Positions 51,615 through 60,444 of a stretch of DNA of 64,000 nucleotides are shown here, one piece after another. The notes below the pieces were generated by a model. The model was not told the DNA's origin. It saw only the letters and a program-made list of their open reading frames with translations, and ran no database searches. Source of the stretch: Paraflavitalea pollutisoli (GTDB lineage: Bacteria; Bacteroidota; Bacteroidia; Chitinophagales; Chitinophagaceae). Each line of letters begins with the position of its first letter. The first letter of the stretch is position 1. The DNA lies in assembly GCF_029360705.1 (NCBI RefSeq), contig NZ_JARKMX010000008.1, positions 744,001-808,000 on the forward strand, given 5' to 3'. A program made the translations under genes and the position numbers.

Positions 51615-52685
51615 ATGAGCGATCATCAACTTTTTGTATCCAACGAACCATTTTTGCTGGAAAGTGGCGACACCCTCGCCGGTTTTCACCTCGCTTACCA
51701 TACGTACGGACAACCTGATGCCATGGGCAACAAGGTGGTGTGGGTCTTTCACGCACTGACGGCCAACAGTGATGCCGTCAGTTGGTGGCCAGGCCTGGTG
51801 GGGCCGGGAAAATTATTCGACCCGGCACAGTATTTTATTATTTGTGTCAACATGCCCGGCAGTTGTTATGGCAGTGTGGGCCCGCTGGAAAAAAAGCCAG
51901 GCAGCGATGGAGCGTATTATCATTCTTTTCCTGAGCTTACCATTCGCGATATGGTACATATGTACCAATCCTTGCGGCAGCACCTGGGCATCGGGCAGAT
52001 ACATATCGGCATTGGGGGAAGCATGGGTGGCCAGCAATTGCTGGAATGGGCCATTGAAGAACCGGGAGCCTTTGACTATATCATCCCCATTGCCACCAAT
52101 GCCTGGCATTCGGCCTGGGGCAAGGCCTTCAATGCTTCGCAACGCTGGTGTATCGAAAATGATCCCAGCTGGCGTACGGAGCATCCCGATGCCGGGATGG
52201 AAGGCATGAAGGTGGCGCGGAGTGTAGCGCTCCTATCCTACCGGCATTACCAGACCTACGACCTGTTTCAGAGCGACGAGGCGCCTTTTGCGCCGGCTCG
52301 TTACAAAGCGGGCACGTACCAACGATACCAGGGCGAAAAACTGGCGCGACGTTTCAATGCATACAGCTATCATCGCCTCAGCAGCAGCATGGATAGTCAC
52401 CACGTGGGGCGTGGCCGCCAGGATGCCGCGACGGCCCTGCAAAGTATCCGGGCGCGCGCGCTGGTGATCGGTATTGAAACCGATATCCTGTTTCCCCTGG
52501 CGGAGCAGGTGTACCTGGCACAACATATACCCGGGGCAAAGCTGGCAGCGATCCACTCGCTGTATGGGCACGATGGATTCTTGCTGGAATTCGAGGTTAT
52601 CGAGAAAGAGATACTGGATTTTTTACACGATAGTTCGGTCAGGGCTGATAAACCGGTGCAAAGCGATTTACACAGCAATGTTTAA
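51615..52685 (+). CDS. metX: Homoserine O-acetyltransferase
   Basis: A 356-aa alpha/beta-hydrolase-fold enzyme that acetylates homoserine with acetyl-CoA, the step before MetY. Visible motifs: VVWVFHALTANSDA, ICVNMPGSCYGSVGP, the nucleophile elbow IGIGGSMGGQQ with Ser136, ETDILFPLAEQ carrying the catalytic Asp and LYGHDGFLLE with the His. The start is the ATG at 51615; the frame reaches back to 51588, into the terminator. It is followed 14 nt later by a small gene. Confidence 0.95.
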   Translation: MSDHQLFVSNEPFLLESGDTLAGFHLAYHTYGQPDAMGNKVVWVFHALTANSDAVSWWPGLVGPGKLFDPAQYFIICVNMPGSCYGSVGPLEKKPGSDGAYYHSFPELTIRDMVHMYQSLRQHLGIGQIHIGIGGSMGGQQLLEWAIEEPGAFDYIIPIATNAWHSAWGKAFNASQRWCIENDPSWRTEHPDAGMEGMKVARSVALLSYRHYQTYDLFQSDEAPFAPARYKAGTYQRYQGEKLARRFNAYSYHRLSSSMDSHHVGRGRQDAATALQSIRARALVIGIETDILFPLAEQVYLAQHIPGAKLAAIHSLYGHDGFLLEFEVIEKEILDFLHDSSVRADKPVQSDLHSNV

Positions 52686-52699
52686 CGAAAATCAGTACC

Positions 52700-52933
52700 A
52701 TGAACTATTTTACCGCCCGGGTCGAGCTGCACCAGGCAGGTGCGGCCGATTACCGGCATTTGATCCGTGCCATGAAGAAGGAGTTGTTTATACCACGTAA
52801 TGAAATGGCCCAGTCGGGCAATATCACGTTCCGGCGCAGAACGGCTGGAGAGATCAGGGAAGTGATTGACGCTTTGTTGCGGGCAGCCGCTTCTACCGGC
52901 AGAAAATTCTCTTTTAGTGTGATGAAGGGATAA
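52700..52933 (+). CDS. Small protein, possibly DUF2622/GhoS-like fold
   Basis: A 77-aa cytoplasmic protein, 14 nt after metX and probably cotranscribed. The start MNYFTARVELHQAGAADYRHLIRAMKKE recalls the N-terminus of DUF2622 proteins (a ferredoxin-like fold that includes the GhoS antitoxin RNase of Escherichia coli). The remainder, ITFRRRTAGEIREVIDALLRAAAST, fits the second strand and helix. This family link rests on pattern memory only. Confidence 0.55.
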   Translation: MNYFTARVELHQAGAADYRHLIRAMKKELFIPRNEMAQSGNITFRRRTAGEIREVIDALLRAAASTGRKFSFSVMKG

Positions 52934-52943
52934 CCGTTTCTTT

Positions 52944-53672
52944 TTACCATTTGGCCAGCCATTCGCGGGCAATTTCCCGGCCATCGAGGTCTTGCTTAAC
53001 GACTACTTCCAGCAGTCCTTTCGCTTGCACGAGGTCGCCGGGCTTGTCTCTTTTGATGAGGGTGAGGGCCTGGTAGAAAGTGCCTTTGTTGCTGTATCCG
53101 CCACGGTCGGCCATGAGCTTGAACCAGGCCAGGGCTTTGTCGTATTGCTGCAGGCGCAGGTTGGTGACGCCGGCGTATTCGAGGGCCTTGACGTTGGCGT
53201 TATTGCGGGTAACGAGTGCCTCGGAGATCTGGAGGGCTTCGGCGTATTTGCCTTTGTTGTATAAGGAGCGAACGAGTTCGATGCTGTCGACGGTGGCGCT
53301 CATCGATACACCCAGGTCATTGAGTTCCTGTTTGATGTATTGGTCGGCCAGTTGTTGCTTGGAGTCGCCGGTGAGGAAGGTGACCGAGAGTACGATGGCG
53401 ACGATGGCAGCGGCGGCGGATATATAATACCATACGCGGCGTTTGGCGGGCATGGCTACGACGGGCGTAGCGGGCCTGTCGTTGTATATTTTGCGGAAAC
53501 GGGCTATTTTTTCGGCCCGGGCCGATTGCTGCAGCAGTTTTTGGGTGCTGAGGTAGAAGGTTACTTCTTCGGCAAAAGAAGGATCATCGTGCAGTCGCTG
53601 CTCGAATTGCTGATGAAGGGGAGCCGTCTGCGCTCCTTTAAAATAGTCGTCGATGTATTCCAGGTGTTTCAT
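52944..53672 (-). CDS. Membrane-anchored TPR protein, putative sigma-factor partner
   Basis: A 242-aa protein. The N-terminal cytoplasmic part (MKHLEYIDDYFKGAQTAPLHQQFEQRLHDDPSFAEEVTFYL) resembles the short anti-sigma-like helical heads common in Bacteroidota. One membrane helix lies at about 79-102. The periplasmic part has tetratricopeptide-like repeats (YAEALQISEALVTRNNANVKALEYAGVTNLRLQQYDKALAWFKLMA). It starts 7 nt after the sigma-factor stop, so the two are translated together. An anti-sigma role is inferred from position and layout. Confidence 0.8.
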   Translation of the reverse strand: MKHLEYIDDYFKGAQTAPLHQQFEQRLHDDPSFAEEVTFYLSTQKLLQQSARAEKIARFRKIYNDRPATPVVAMPAKRRVWYYISAAAAIVAIVLSVTFLTGDSKQQLADQYIKQELNDLGVSMSATVDSIELVRSLYNKGKYAEALQISEALVTRNNANVKALEYAGVTNLRLQQYDKALAWFKLMADRGGYSNKGTFYQALTLIKRDKPGDLVQAKGLLEVVVKQDLDGREIAREWLAKW

Positions 53673-53679
53673 GTGACCT

Positions 53680-54270
53680 TTATGTCGGATTGTATAATCG
53701 GCGCAGTTTATCCAGGCATCGGAGCCTGCTGGTTTTTACCACATCGGCCGTTTTGTATTCCATCAGTGCGGCTATTTCCCTGTCTGTATGTCCTTCTGCC
53801 GAGAGCTGTAACAGCTGGTGGCAGTTGGCGCCTATTTCCGTTAATCTTTGTTTCAACAATTGTTCATCTGCCTGATCTGCGAGCTTTTGTACGATGGATT
53901 TACCGGCGTCCGAAACATGCAACAGCATGTCCGTAATAGAAACCGTTTGATGCACCTTATTCTTATTAGTCGTCTTTTTGCGCAACAGGTCAACGCATTT
54001 GTTCTGAAATATTTTATACAACCAGGTTTTGAGGGAAGAAGCGCGTTCAAAACTGCCGTCGGCAATCTTGTCGATGGCGGAGAGAATGGTATCGGAGTAG
54101 GCATCGAAGGATTCATCCTCTATCAGGGGGTATTTGCGCATGCCTTCCTGGATGAAATACATGTAGGTGCTGAACAGTTCCTCCTCGCCTTTTCTTCTAT
54201 CTATACCGCCACGGGTCAGATTTTCGAGGATCCGGAGATCCGCGGCCGGTAAATTTTTCGAGTCGTTCAT
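53680..54270 (-). CDS. ECF-type RNA polymerase sigma factor
   Basis: A 196-aa sigma-70 family protein from the ATG at 54270; the frame is open upstream to 54384, but that part is not family-like. Region 2 is LFSTYMYFIQEGMRKYPLIEDESFDAYSDTI...SLKTWLYKIFQNKCVDLLRKK (about 35-100). Region 4 is ANCHQLLQLSAEGHTDREIAALMEYKTADVVKTSRLRCLDKL (about 148-188). It drives an unknown regulon, probably under control of the TPR membrane protein that follows. Confidence 0.88.
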   Translation of the reverse strand: MNDSKNLPAADLRILENLTRGGIDRRKGEEELFSTYMYFIQEGMRKYPLIEDESFDAYSDTILSAIDKIADGSFERASSLKTWLYKIFQNKCVDLLRKKTTNKNKVHQTVSITDMLLHVSDAGKSIVQKLADQADEQLLKQRLTEIGANCHQLLQLSAEGHTDREIAALMEYKTADVVKTSRLRCLDKLRRLYNPT

Positions 54271-54581
54271 TATAGAAATGTGGCAGTTAGCCGTAAGATA
54301 ACAAAAATATGCCCAAAAATAATTCGCTTCGCTGTTTCCCTCATTTATCCGTCCCGCGACTAATATCATGAAAGCGACCCTCAACCATTAGTCTTATCCA
54401 TGACAGTAACCGTGCTGCTATCGGTAACATTTTTATCGGTTCCATGATGAAATTGTTGCTTTTTGCTGTCAGGGGTAACCCTCAGACCGATCAACGGAGA
54501 CCAGGTACACAAAGATATTACGCCATTAAGCATTAAACCTTTTTCAAGATACTGCGCGGCAGGGATTTGCAGTGCTATTTC

Positions 54582-54611
54582 ATAAAGCCCTTGCTTCTGC
54601 AAGGGCTTTAT
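54582..54611. terminator. Perfect 13-bp hairpin with TTCT loop
   Basis: ATAAAGCCCTTGC (54582-54594) and GCAAGGGCTTTAT (54599-54611) are perfectly complementary. Neither side has a long U-tract. It lies between the sigma-factor 5' region and the small coiled-coil gene and may be a bidirectional terminator. The rest of 54271-54687 shows no gene I can support. Confidence 0.6.
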
Positions 54612-54687
54612 AGCCATTCATGAACCAAACAACGTCCGGCCAATGATCCGGTTAACATTAACCAAGTTTCATACAAGACTACCGTCT

Positions 54688-54900
54688 ATGAAAGTCCAAG
54701 ACATGCAGCTAATCGCGGAAACATTGCCTTATGACTCCCAGGAGGCGCGACTGGAATTTCTTCAGGGACATATCCAGACGCTGGAGCATGAGCTCAATCA
54801 GCTCAACCTGCTCGAACACCCCTGCGAGATCCTCGCTATCTGTAAAGAAATTATAGCCATCAAAGAAGTATTGGGGAAAATAGCCCCCGTGACCGAGTAA
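54688..54900 (+). CDS. Small helical protein
   Basis: A 70-aa protein from the ATG at 54688 (MKVQDMQLIAETLPY); the frame is open 45 nt upstream. It is almost entirely alpha-helical, with a heptad-like stretch FLQGHIQTLEHELNQLNLLEHPCEILAICKEIIAIKEVL that could form a coiled coil. It is convergent with the CHAT gene, with only 6 nt between stops. Function unknown. Confidence 0.55.
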   Translation: MKVQDMQLIAETLPYDSQEARLEFLQGHIQTLEHELNQLNLLEHPCEILAICKEIIAIKEVLGKIAPVTE

Positions 54901-54906
54901 AGTTAG

Positions 54907-57729
54907 TTAGTCAACCAGGGCCTGCCCCGTGTAGGCCCTTTTCTTCTTCCTCCACCACCCTACGGCTACGCCAATAACAATGAGGACCAGCACCAACGCC
55001 GGGATCAACAACCACCACGAAGCAGTTTCAGCAGCCGGAATGGCCGTGATCTTTCCCGTCAACACCGGCACCGCCCAGAAATAAGGTAACATATTTTCCT
55101 TCGAAGCATTTGTCATGAATTCCAGTTTGGCATGTTGCAACGCAACATCTGCCGGTTCACCCGCCGACAAAAACTTATAAAACAAGGAAGTCAGGGTATA
55201 GGTCTTCCGGTTATCGGCCTTCCACAGGCTCGTAATGGCGGCCGGGATGCCCAGCGCCGCAAATCCACGGTTGAAACTGAACACACCTTCACCCTGGTAA
55301 AACTTACCCGTGCCGGTTTCGCAGGCAGAAAGCACCACCAGGCTGGTGGCTGGCCGCCGGTCGCTCACCAGCTCCGACAACGGCAACATAGAATCGGAAA
55401 AATAGATCGTCGGCTCTCCATCCTCTTTATTGTCCAGCGCGTGGGTATACAATTGAATGATGCGGTAGTCGGTAAAATGCTGCAAGAAATTGTGGCGGGA
55501 GGCATCCTTCCCGATAAAGTTGTCGGCACTGCTGAAATAACCGGTCAGCATGCGCAGCGAGCGGTCGCTCTCTGCCAGCTCGGGCAATTGTGAGTAACCA
55601 TATTGTACCGGTGCTACGCCCATAAAACTCCGCGTTTCCCTGCCCGGCGGCACCGTAAAATCATTGAGCAGGTAACGTGCCGAATAGGTATAACTGATCG
55701 CATGTTCACGCAACAGGTAAGAACCTTGCTTGGCCGTGGTCTGCAGGGCTTCGTAGGGGAAATAGGCCCCATCCGGCGAAATGATGAGACGACCCGGCGG
55801 CAATTGTACACCGGCAAAGATCAACGCATGCAAGCGGTGGGCAATGTCCGAGAAAGTACCAAAATCATCGTTCTGCAAACTGTAGGTGGTGATATACCGG
55901 TTGAAGGCACTGGCCAGACTATCATACCGCTGTTTGTCGATGCGGCGCAACTGGGTACGTTGCGCATCGACGACCAGCATATACACGGCGCTGTCGCCGG
56001 CAAACACCTCCACCAGGGCCCCGTAATCCCGCAGTATGCCGTTCTGCACCTGCGAAAGCGTGATGAAATTGCTATCGATAAAACTCTGGTAGTAGAAGGG
56101 ATTGCGTTGTTTGATCAGGGTACGCAGGCTATCGAGTTTTTGCTGATGTGCTACTTTTTCAGCCAGTAAGCTGCTGCGTTCTGCGATCGTCAGGATCGGG
56201 CTTTCCAGTTCGCGGTTGAGGGCACTGACACGCTTCATCGACTGCGTTTGCAACCGGATATCCTGCTCCCCCATCCACCGCTGATCGGCCAGTTGATCGT
56301 TGAGCAGCACGGCGCGGCTTTTCTCGAAGAAATAAAAGGCTTCTTCTACATTGCCCGACAGGTAACAGGCTTCCAGGGCAGCCTCGTACAAGCCGTGGCT
56401 GCTTCGTCGCCAGAATAGTTTGGAGTTGAGGTTGGCCTGCTCGGTTTTGATGCGGTTCACCAGCTGGTCGGCTTCCCGGTACGCCGCAATGGCTTTATCC
56501 AGGTCGGCCCCCTGGTGGGTTTCCTGGTATTTACGCTGCCAGGTATTGCCTCTTTCCATAAACAGGCCGGTGAGGTAATGCGTTTTCTTCTGGCGCATAA
56601 AGTCGGCCGGTGGCGTGCGCACGATCTCGGCGGCAGTGATACCCGGGTGGATATGATCCAGTGCCCGGCTAAAGCAGGACTGCGCCTGCCCAAATTGTCC
56701 TTGCTGTGTATACAGCTCGCCCATATTGGACCAGATATTGACCGACTCTACCGAGTCTGCCTTATAGAGACCAGGATCTTTGTTGATAGTTGATAAGGCC
56801 GTTTTGAAAATGGCGAGGGCCTGATCGTATTGTTTCAAATGCCGGAAGTAGATCTCCGTAGCCAATGTATTCAGTAGTTGCTTGCGGGGCAGTGCGTTCT
56901 TTTCGAGCGTCAAGGCTTTTTTGAGATCGCTCAGGGCCAGATCATAACGGCCTTTGTGCAATTCAACCTCGGCACGTAATCCATAATAGGTACCCTGATA
57001 AGCGGACAGCCGTCGTAGCGCCTGGTTGCCCACCTGGTTGCTGAGTAACTGTTCGGCGATATCATATTGCCGCAACCTGACATGACTGTTGATCTGCCAT
57101 ACGAAACTGCTGTGTGCATAAGACATGACCTGTTGACTATCGGCTGCATTGGTCACCAGGGGCAGGTAGTGGGTCGCCTTGTCATTGCATTCCTGGAAAT
57201 ACTCCAGACTTCGGTGGTAGTCGCCCAGGTCATAAAAATATTCTCCCCGCTCATAAAAGGCTGTCAGGGCAGACGGATCTACAAAACCAGAGGAGCGGCT
57301 GGTGGTCACACAATTTTCCAAGGCCGTCATGGCCTCCGGAATATTACCCGTCTTGTTGTAATACAGGGCAATAAAGTAATGGAGCTGTACCAGGTCCCGG
57401 CTGTCGCCCGTATGCCGGTAGCCAGGTTGCCGGAGGATATCGAGGGCTTGCTGCAACACACGGATCACGTCTTCATTCTTCTGTTGGAGCACATAGGTGG
57501 TGGCGATAGCCCGGAGCAATTGAATGTGCGTGGAGTCGTCGCGGTATCCACAACGGATCAATTCTTTTTGCAGTAGTTGGAGTTGCCATCGGGTGGAGTC
57601 CGGATTGCGGGGCGCTGCGGCCTTCAATACAGCAATGCGTTGCACCCATGCATCCCTGCCGGGACATTGTGCCTTTGCGCCATTGAACCATAACCAGCTA
57701 CAAAACAGGAGCGTGATGTACTTACCCAT
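54907..57729 (-). CDS. Exported TPR-CHAT caspase-like protein, second copy
   Basis: A 940-aa protein. A signal peptide (MGKYITLLFCSWLWFNGAKAQ) precedes a long tetratricopeptide region (about 60-480; for example YDLALSDLKKALTLEKNALP and YDQALAIFKTALSTI), a coiled-coil stretch and the CHAT peptidase domain (about 600-885). The catalytic pair is His763 (IQLYTHALDN) and Cys803 (VLSACETGTG). A membrane helix (WWLLIPALVLVLIVIGVAVGWW) and a basic tail RKKKRAYTGQALVD follow, placing the protease outside the cytoplasm. It shares this layout with the protein at 40.9-43.6 kb but differs in sequence. It lies next to the sigma factor and TPR pair. Confidence 0.88.
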   Translation of the reverse strand: MGKYITLLFCSWLWFNGAKAQCPGRDAWVQRIAVLKAAAPRNPDSTRWQLQLLQKELIRCGYRDDSTHIQLLRAIATTYVLQQKNEDVIRVLQQALDILRQPGYRHTGDSRDLVQLHYFIALYYNKTGNIPEAMTALENCVTTSRSSGFVDPSALTAFYERGEYFYDLGDYHRSLEYFQECNDKATHYLPLVTNAADSQQVMSYAHSSFVWQINSHVRLRQYDIAEQLLSNQVGNQALRRLSAYQGTYYGLRAEVELHKGRYDLALSDLKKALTLEKNALPRKQLLNTLATEIYFRHLKQYDQALAIFKTALSTINKDPGLYKADSVESVNIWSNMGELYTQQGQFGQAQSCFSRALDHIHPGITAAEIVRTPPADFMRQKKTHYLTGLFMERGNTWQRKYQETHQGADLDKAIAAYREADQLVNRIKTEQANLNSKLFWRRSSHGLYEAALEACYLSGNVEEAFYFFEKSRAVLLNDQLADQRWMGEQDIRLQTQSMKRVSALNRELESPILTIAERSSLLAEKVAHQQKLDSLRTLIKQRNPFYYQSFIDSNFITLSQVQNGILRDYGALVEVFAGDSAVYMLVVDAQRTQLRRIDKQRYDSLASAFNRYITTYSLQNDDFGTFSDIAHRLHALIFAGVQLPPGRLIISPDGAYFPYEALQTTAKQGSYLLREHAISYTYSARYLLNDFTVPPGRETRSFMGVAPVQYGYSQLPELAESDRSLRMLTGYFSSADNFIGKDASRHNFLQHFTDYRIIQLYTHALDNKEDGEPTIYFSDSMLPLSELVSDRRPATSLVVLSACETGTGKFYQGEGVFSFNRGFAALGIPAAITSLWKADNRKTYTLTSLFYKFLSAGEPADVALQHAKLEFMTNASKENMLPYFWAVPVLTGKITAIPAAETASWWLLIPALVLVLIVIGVAVGWWRKKKRAYTGQALVD

Positions 57730-57756
57730 CGCGCTTAAAGGTAGTTATAATAAATA

Positions 57757-57798
57757 AAAAAATCCCGGCAGAACGCTCAGCGAGCAGGTCTGCCGGGA
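57757..57798 (-). terminator. Rho-independent terminator
   Basis: TCCCGGCAGA (57763-57772) pairs with TCTGCCGGGA (57789-57798) around a loop that holds a smaller GCTC/GAGC stem; on the minus strand it runs into TTTTTTT. It follows the polyproline protein gene and separates it from the CHAT gene. Confidence 0.88.
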
Positions 57799-57832
57799 CA
57801 AATCCTGTTGGGTATTATCTAAGGCGCTTCAC

Positions 57833-58240
57833 TTACAGGTGTGGTGGAGGCGGTGGTGGTGGCTTGGGCGGATCGATCTGGCCGTCGCCATCGCCGTCTG
57901 CAAATTCCATGGCAACCATGTCAGCTTTGGATTTCTCCAGTGCTATGGAAGGCGGAGGTGTTACAAATACATACAAGGTGTAGCACAGGCAACTGGGTTG
58001 GGCGGAAGGCGACTGCGACCACTCAAATTTGCAGGCATACGACTTACCTTTCACGATGTTGTACGCAGCGGTATAACCTGCGTAATAAGCCTCGATGGCT
58101 TCCTTGCGGTGTTTGATCGTAGATTCCTCGATAACGATGTCTTTGTACTCGCCCGTAAACCACAGGCCATAGCCTGGAGGGGCAATAGGGGCATACAGCG
58201 TTTCCAGCGCAGCTGCTGCGGTCGATTCATTAATGCTCAT
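57833..58240 (-). CDS. Hypothetical protein with polyproline C-terminus
   Basis: A 135-aa protein without signal peptide. The first 105 residues include PGYGLWFTGEYKDIVIEES, IEAYYAGYTAAYNIVKGKSYACKFEW and a Cys-rich segment PSCLCYTLYVFVTPPP. The end is DGDGDGQIDPPKPPPPPPPHL: an acidic Gly-Asp loop like a calcium site, then seven prolines in a row. No family was recognised. It lies directly upstream of the CHAT gene on the same strand, with a terminator in between. Confidence 0.65.
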   Translation of the reverse strand: MSINESTAAAALETLYAPIAPPGYGLWFTGEYKDIVIEESTIKHRKEAIEAYYAGYTAAYNIVKGKSYACKFEWSQSPSAQPSCLCYTLYVFVTPPPSIALEKSKADMVAMEFADGDGDGQIDPPKPPPPPPPHL

Positions 58241-58669
58241 AAACCTGATTTTAAAGTGAACAATTGGAGATTTGCTATATCCGGCATACCGAACAACACC
58301 TTCAGGTCAGGTTCGAAGGGTCACCTGAATTCATTGAAACAGCATACCTGTTGATCCGGAGTTGAAACGATTCATAAGGGGGAGTAAAAACTTTCATATA
58401 AGGATAAGTACAGTACTGGTTTAGAATGGGCCCGAAAGTGTACAGGATTTTGTCGTAAATCGGTCCGGATATGGAAACAAACTCATCTTGTTTTCTCACT
58501 CGAAATCAATATTCACACAAAAAGAATGGCGGGTGATACCATCGAATGGTGAAAGTAATAAAAAAGCCATGCGGTCAAAACTAATCTGCCGACAAAAATG
58601 CAGGTTTAACGTTTTCACAACCTCCCCAGGGATTTGCGGTGGCGTTGACCGTTTGCCCTTTCCGAAGCG
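58241..58669. other. Non-coding A+T-rich region
   Basis: Between the polyproline gene and the EamA terminator. Only short, non-protein-like open frames are seen. It probably holds the promoter of the polyproline gene; no repeat, RNA or operator was recognised. Confidence 0.5.
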
Positions 58670-58706
58670 GGCGGAAAAAAGAAAAGGAGGTCACGGGGAC
58701 CTCCTT
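58670..58706 (-). terminator. Rho-independent terminator of the lrp-eamA unit
   Basis: AAGGAGGTC (58684-58692) pairs with GACCTCCTT (58698-58706), and the minus-strand reading continues TTCTTTTTT. It ends the transcript of the EamA gene, whose stop is at 58761. Confidence 0.9.
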
Positions 58707-58760
58707 TGCGTTGCCAGCTGTGATGCATTAAAGCCGGCTCTTTCATGGCTAGACGCGAAC

Positions 58761-59774
58761 TTATTTGGCGCAGGCAATTTTTCCGGCAGTACCGGTCAGG
58801 GGCATACTGCTTTTCGAGGCGGGCGCCTGCGTATGGTTGTTGTTATCGGGCGTTTTACGGTATTTCGCCAGGTTGATCAGTAATACGGAGGCGAGGATCA
58901 CGGCCAGGCCTGCCAGTTGCAGCCCACTCATGTGCTCACCGGCAAACAAAACGCCGAGCAGTACCGCCACCACCGGGTTGACATATACGTGGGTACTCAC
59001 CTGGGTAACGGGACGAACACTCAACAACCAGACATAGGCGCTGAAAGCGGCCAGCGACCCGAATACCACGAGGTAGGCCGTTGCCAGCCAGGAAGAAGCG
59101 GGCACCGCCTGCCAGTCGAAACCAGCCCATTCTTTATTGAGCAGGCTGGCGGGCAGAAATACGAGGCCGGCCGCCAGCATCTGCCACGCAGAGTTGACGG
59201 TAGTAGACCCGGTTGATTTTTTCTTGGAGTACAGCGATCCGCCGGCCCAGCTCCACATACCGATGAGCAGGATCAATAAACTGAGGCCCGATACGGCACC
59301 ATGGCCGGCGATCACGTCGGCGGCGCTCTCGTACATCAGCAGGATAACACCCCCAAAACCGATCAACAAACCGGCTACGGTGTTCCGGTTGGACAGGTTG
59401 GTCTTCCAGTTGGGTTTGTCGAGTAACACGAACCACAGGGCCTGTGATGCGATCAGTACACCGACGAGGGAGCTCGGCATTGTTTTTTCGACCCAGATCA
59501 CGGCGCCGGTACCTACGAATAACAACAGTACACCGGTGATGGACGCATGTTTGATCTGCGTGGGATTGAATATTTTTTCCTTGCGGATCACACACCACAA
59601 CAGTAGCAGGACACCGGCGATGATAAAACGCAGGGCCCCGAGCATGAACGGCGGGATATGTGCGACCGCTTTAGCGATAAAGAAATAGGTGGAACCCCAT
59701 ACGATGTATACCGTGGCAAAGGCGACAAAGATGAGTAAAGGACTGGCTTGTTTTTGTTTTTCAGCTAATGACAT
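58761..59774 (-). CDS. EamA/DMT-family transporter
   Basis: A 337-aa inner-membrane protein with ten hydrophobic helices forming the two EamA repeats. The first is FATVYIVWGSTYFFIAKAVAHIPPFMLGALRFIIAGVLLLLWCVI (about 16-60). The second starts near GLSLLILLIGMWSWAGGSLYSKK and contains VNPVVAVLLGVLFAGEHMSGLQLAGLAVILASVLLINL. Such proteins export amino acids, nucleosides or other metabolites. The Lrp regulator is encoded 4 nt upstream in the same operon, which points to amino-acid export. Confidence 0.9.
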   Translation of the reverse strand: MSLAEKQKQASPLLIFVAFATVYIVWGSTYFFIAKAVAHIPPFMLGALRFIIAGVLLLLWCVIRKEKIFNPTQIKHASITGVLLLFVGTGAVIWVEKTMPSSLVGVLIASQALWFVLLDKPNWKTNLSNRNTVAGLLIGFGGVILLMYESAADVIAGHGAVSGLSLLILLIGMWSWAGGSLYSKKKSTGSTTVNSAWQMLAAGLVFLPASLLNKEWAGFDWQAVPASSWLATAYLVVFGSLAAFSAYVWLLSVRPVTQVSTHVYVNPVVAVLLGVLFAGEHMSGLQLAGLAVILASVLLINLAKYRKTPDNNNHTQAPASKSSMPLTGTAGKIACAK

Positions 59775-59778
59775 ACTG

Positions 59779-60246
59779 TTAGTTTTTTCTGATCACCAAT
59801 TGTTGTTGCTCTTTCACGGTTTCCAGCACAATGGTTGTTTTGGTGGAGATGATGTTGGGCACTTTCTTGATCTCCTTGCGCATGAGGGCCATCAGGGAAG
59901 CGGAATCTTCTGTACGGACCTTGACCAGGAAGCAATCTTCACCGGCTACGATGTGCACTTCCTGCACTTCGGGAATTTTGGCCAGGGTACTGGCAATCTT
60001 TGCGTCGGACTCCAGCTCTTTCGTTTTGATGAAGATGAAGGCCAGCAGCCGTTGGTTGAGGGCCAGTGGATTGATCGCTGTTTTGTATTGGAGGATCACT
60101 TTTTTCTGCTCCAGCTTCTTGACCCTTTCCAGCACGGCCGACGGCGCCATCGACAATTGCTTGGCCAGGTCAACATTGGAAATGCGGGCATTTTCCTGCA
60201 TCAGGTCGAGGATCTGCAGATCAATGTCGTCCAATTCAATATCCAT
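59779..60246 (-). CDS. Lrp/AsnC-family transcriptional regulator
   Basis: A 155-aa regulator. The N-terminal helix-turn-helix (MDIELDDIDLQILDLMQENARISNVDLAKQLSMAPSAVLERVKKLEQKKVI, about 1-52) is followed by the RAM ligand-binding domain (ALNQRLLAFIFIKTK...VQEVHIVAGEDCFLVKVRTED). It regulates amino-acid genes, here probably its own operon with the EamA exporter. A palindrome GAATAATATTC lies upstream. Confidence 0.93.
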   Translation of the reverse strand: MDIELDDIDLQILDLMQENARISNVDLAKQLSMAPSAVLERVKKLEQKKVILQYKTAINPLALNQRLLAFIFIKTKELESDAKIASTLAKIPEVQEVHIVAGEDCFLVKVRTEDSASLMALMRKEIKKVPNIISTKTTIVLETVKEQQQLVIRKN

Positions 60247-60270
60247 ACAGAATTAATTTCCGTAAAGCTA

Positions 60271-60291
60271 CAAAGATTCCGAATAATATTC
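60271..60291 (-). promoter_or_regulatory. lrp promoter box with palindrome
   Basis: On the minus strand AATCTTTG (60278-60271) is one mismatch from TAnnTTTG. Directly upstream GAATAATATTC (60281-60291) is a perfect 11-bp palindrome between the expected -7 and -33 elements, suggesting autoregulation by Lrp. Confidence 0.45.
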
Positions 60292-60444
60292 TGAAAATAA
60301 TTCTTTATTTAGTGAATAAATCGCCTGATTGAGTGGGTGAACCGTGGAATCGTCGGTGACCGGCAGCACCCCAGCTCGAAAAGCGGCAATTGTTTATCGT
60401 TTATCGATAATGTCCGCTCTTTCTCTTTAACTTGCGCCCTCTTC

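Noticed and set aside
54381-54617. A 78-codon open frame on the minus strand
   Set aside because: No signal, domain or conserved pattern; its 5' end contains the perfect 13-bp hairpin, and its 3' end just meets the non-coding upstream extension of the sigma-factor frame. Possible but not supportable.
58302-58499. A 65-codon open frame on the minus strand in the gap before the EamA terminator
   Set aside because: Composition is not protein-like and there is no promoter or family resemblance.
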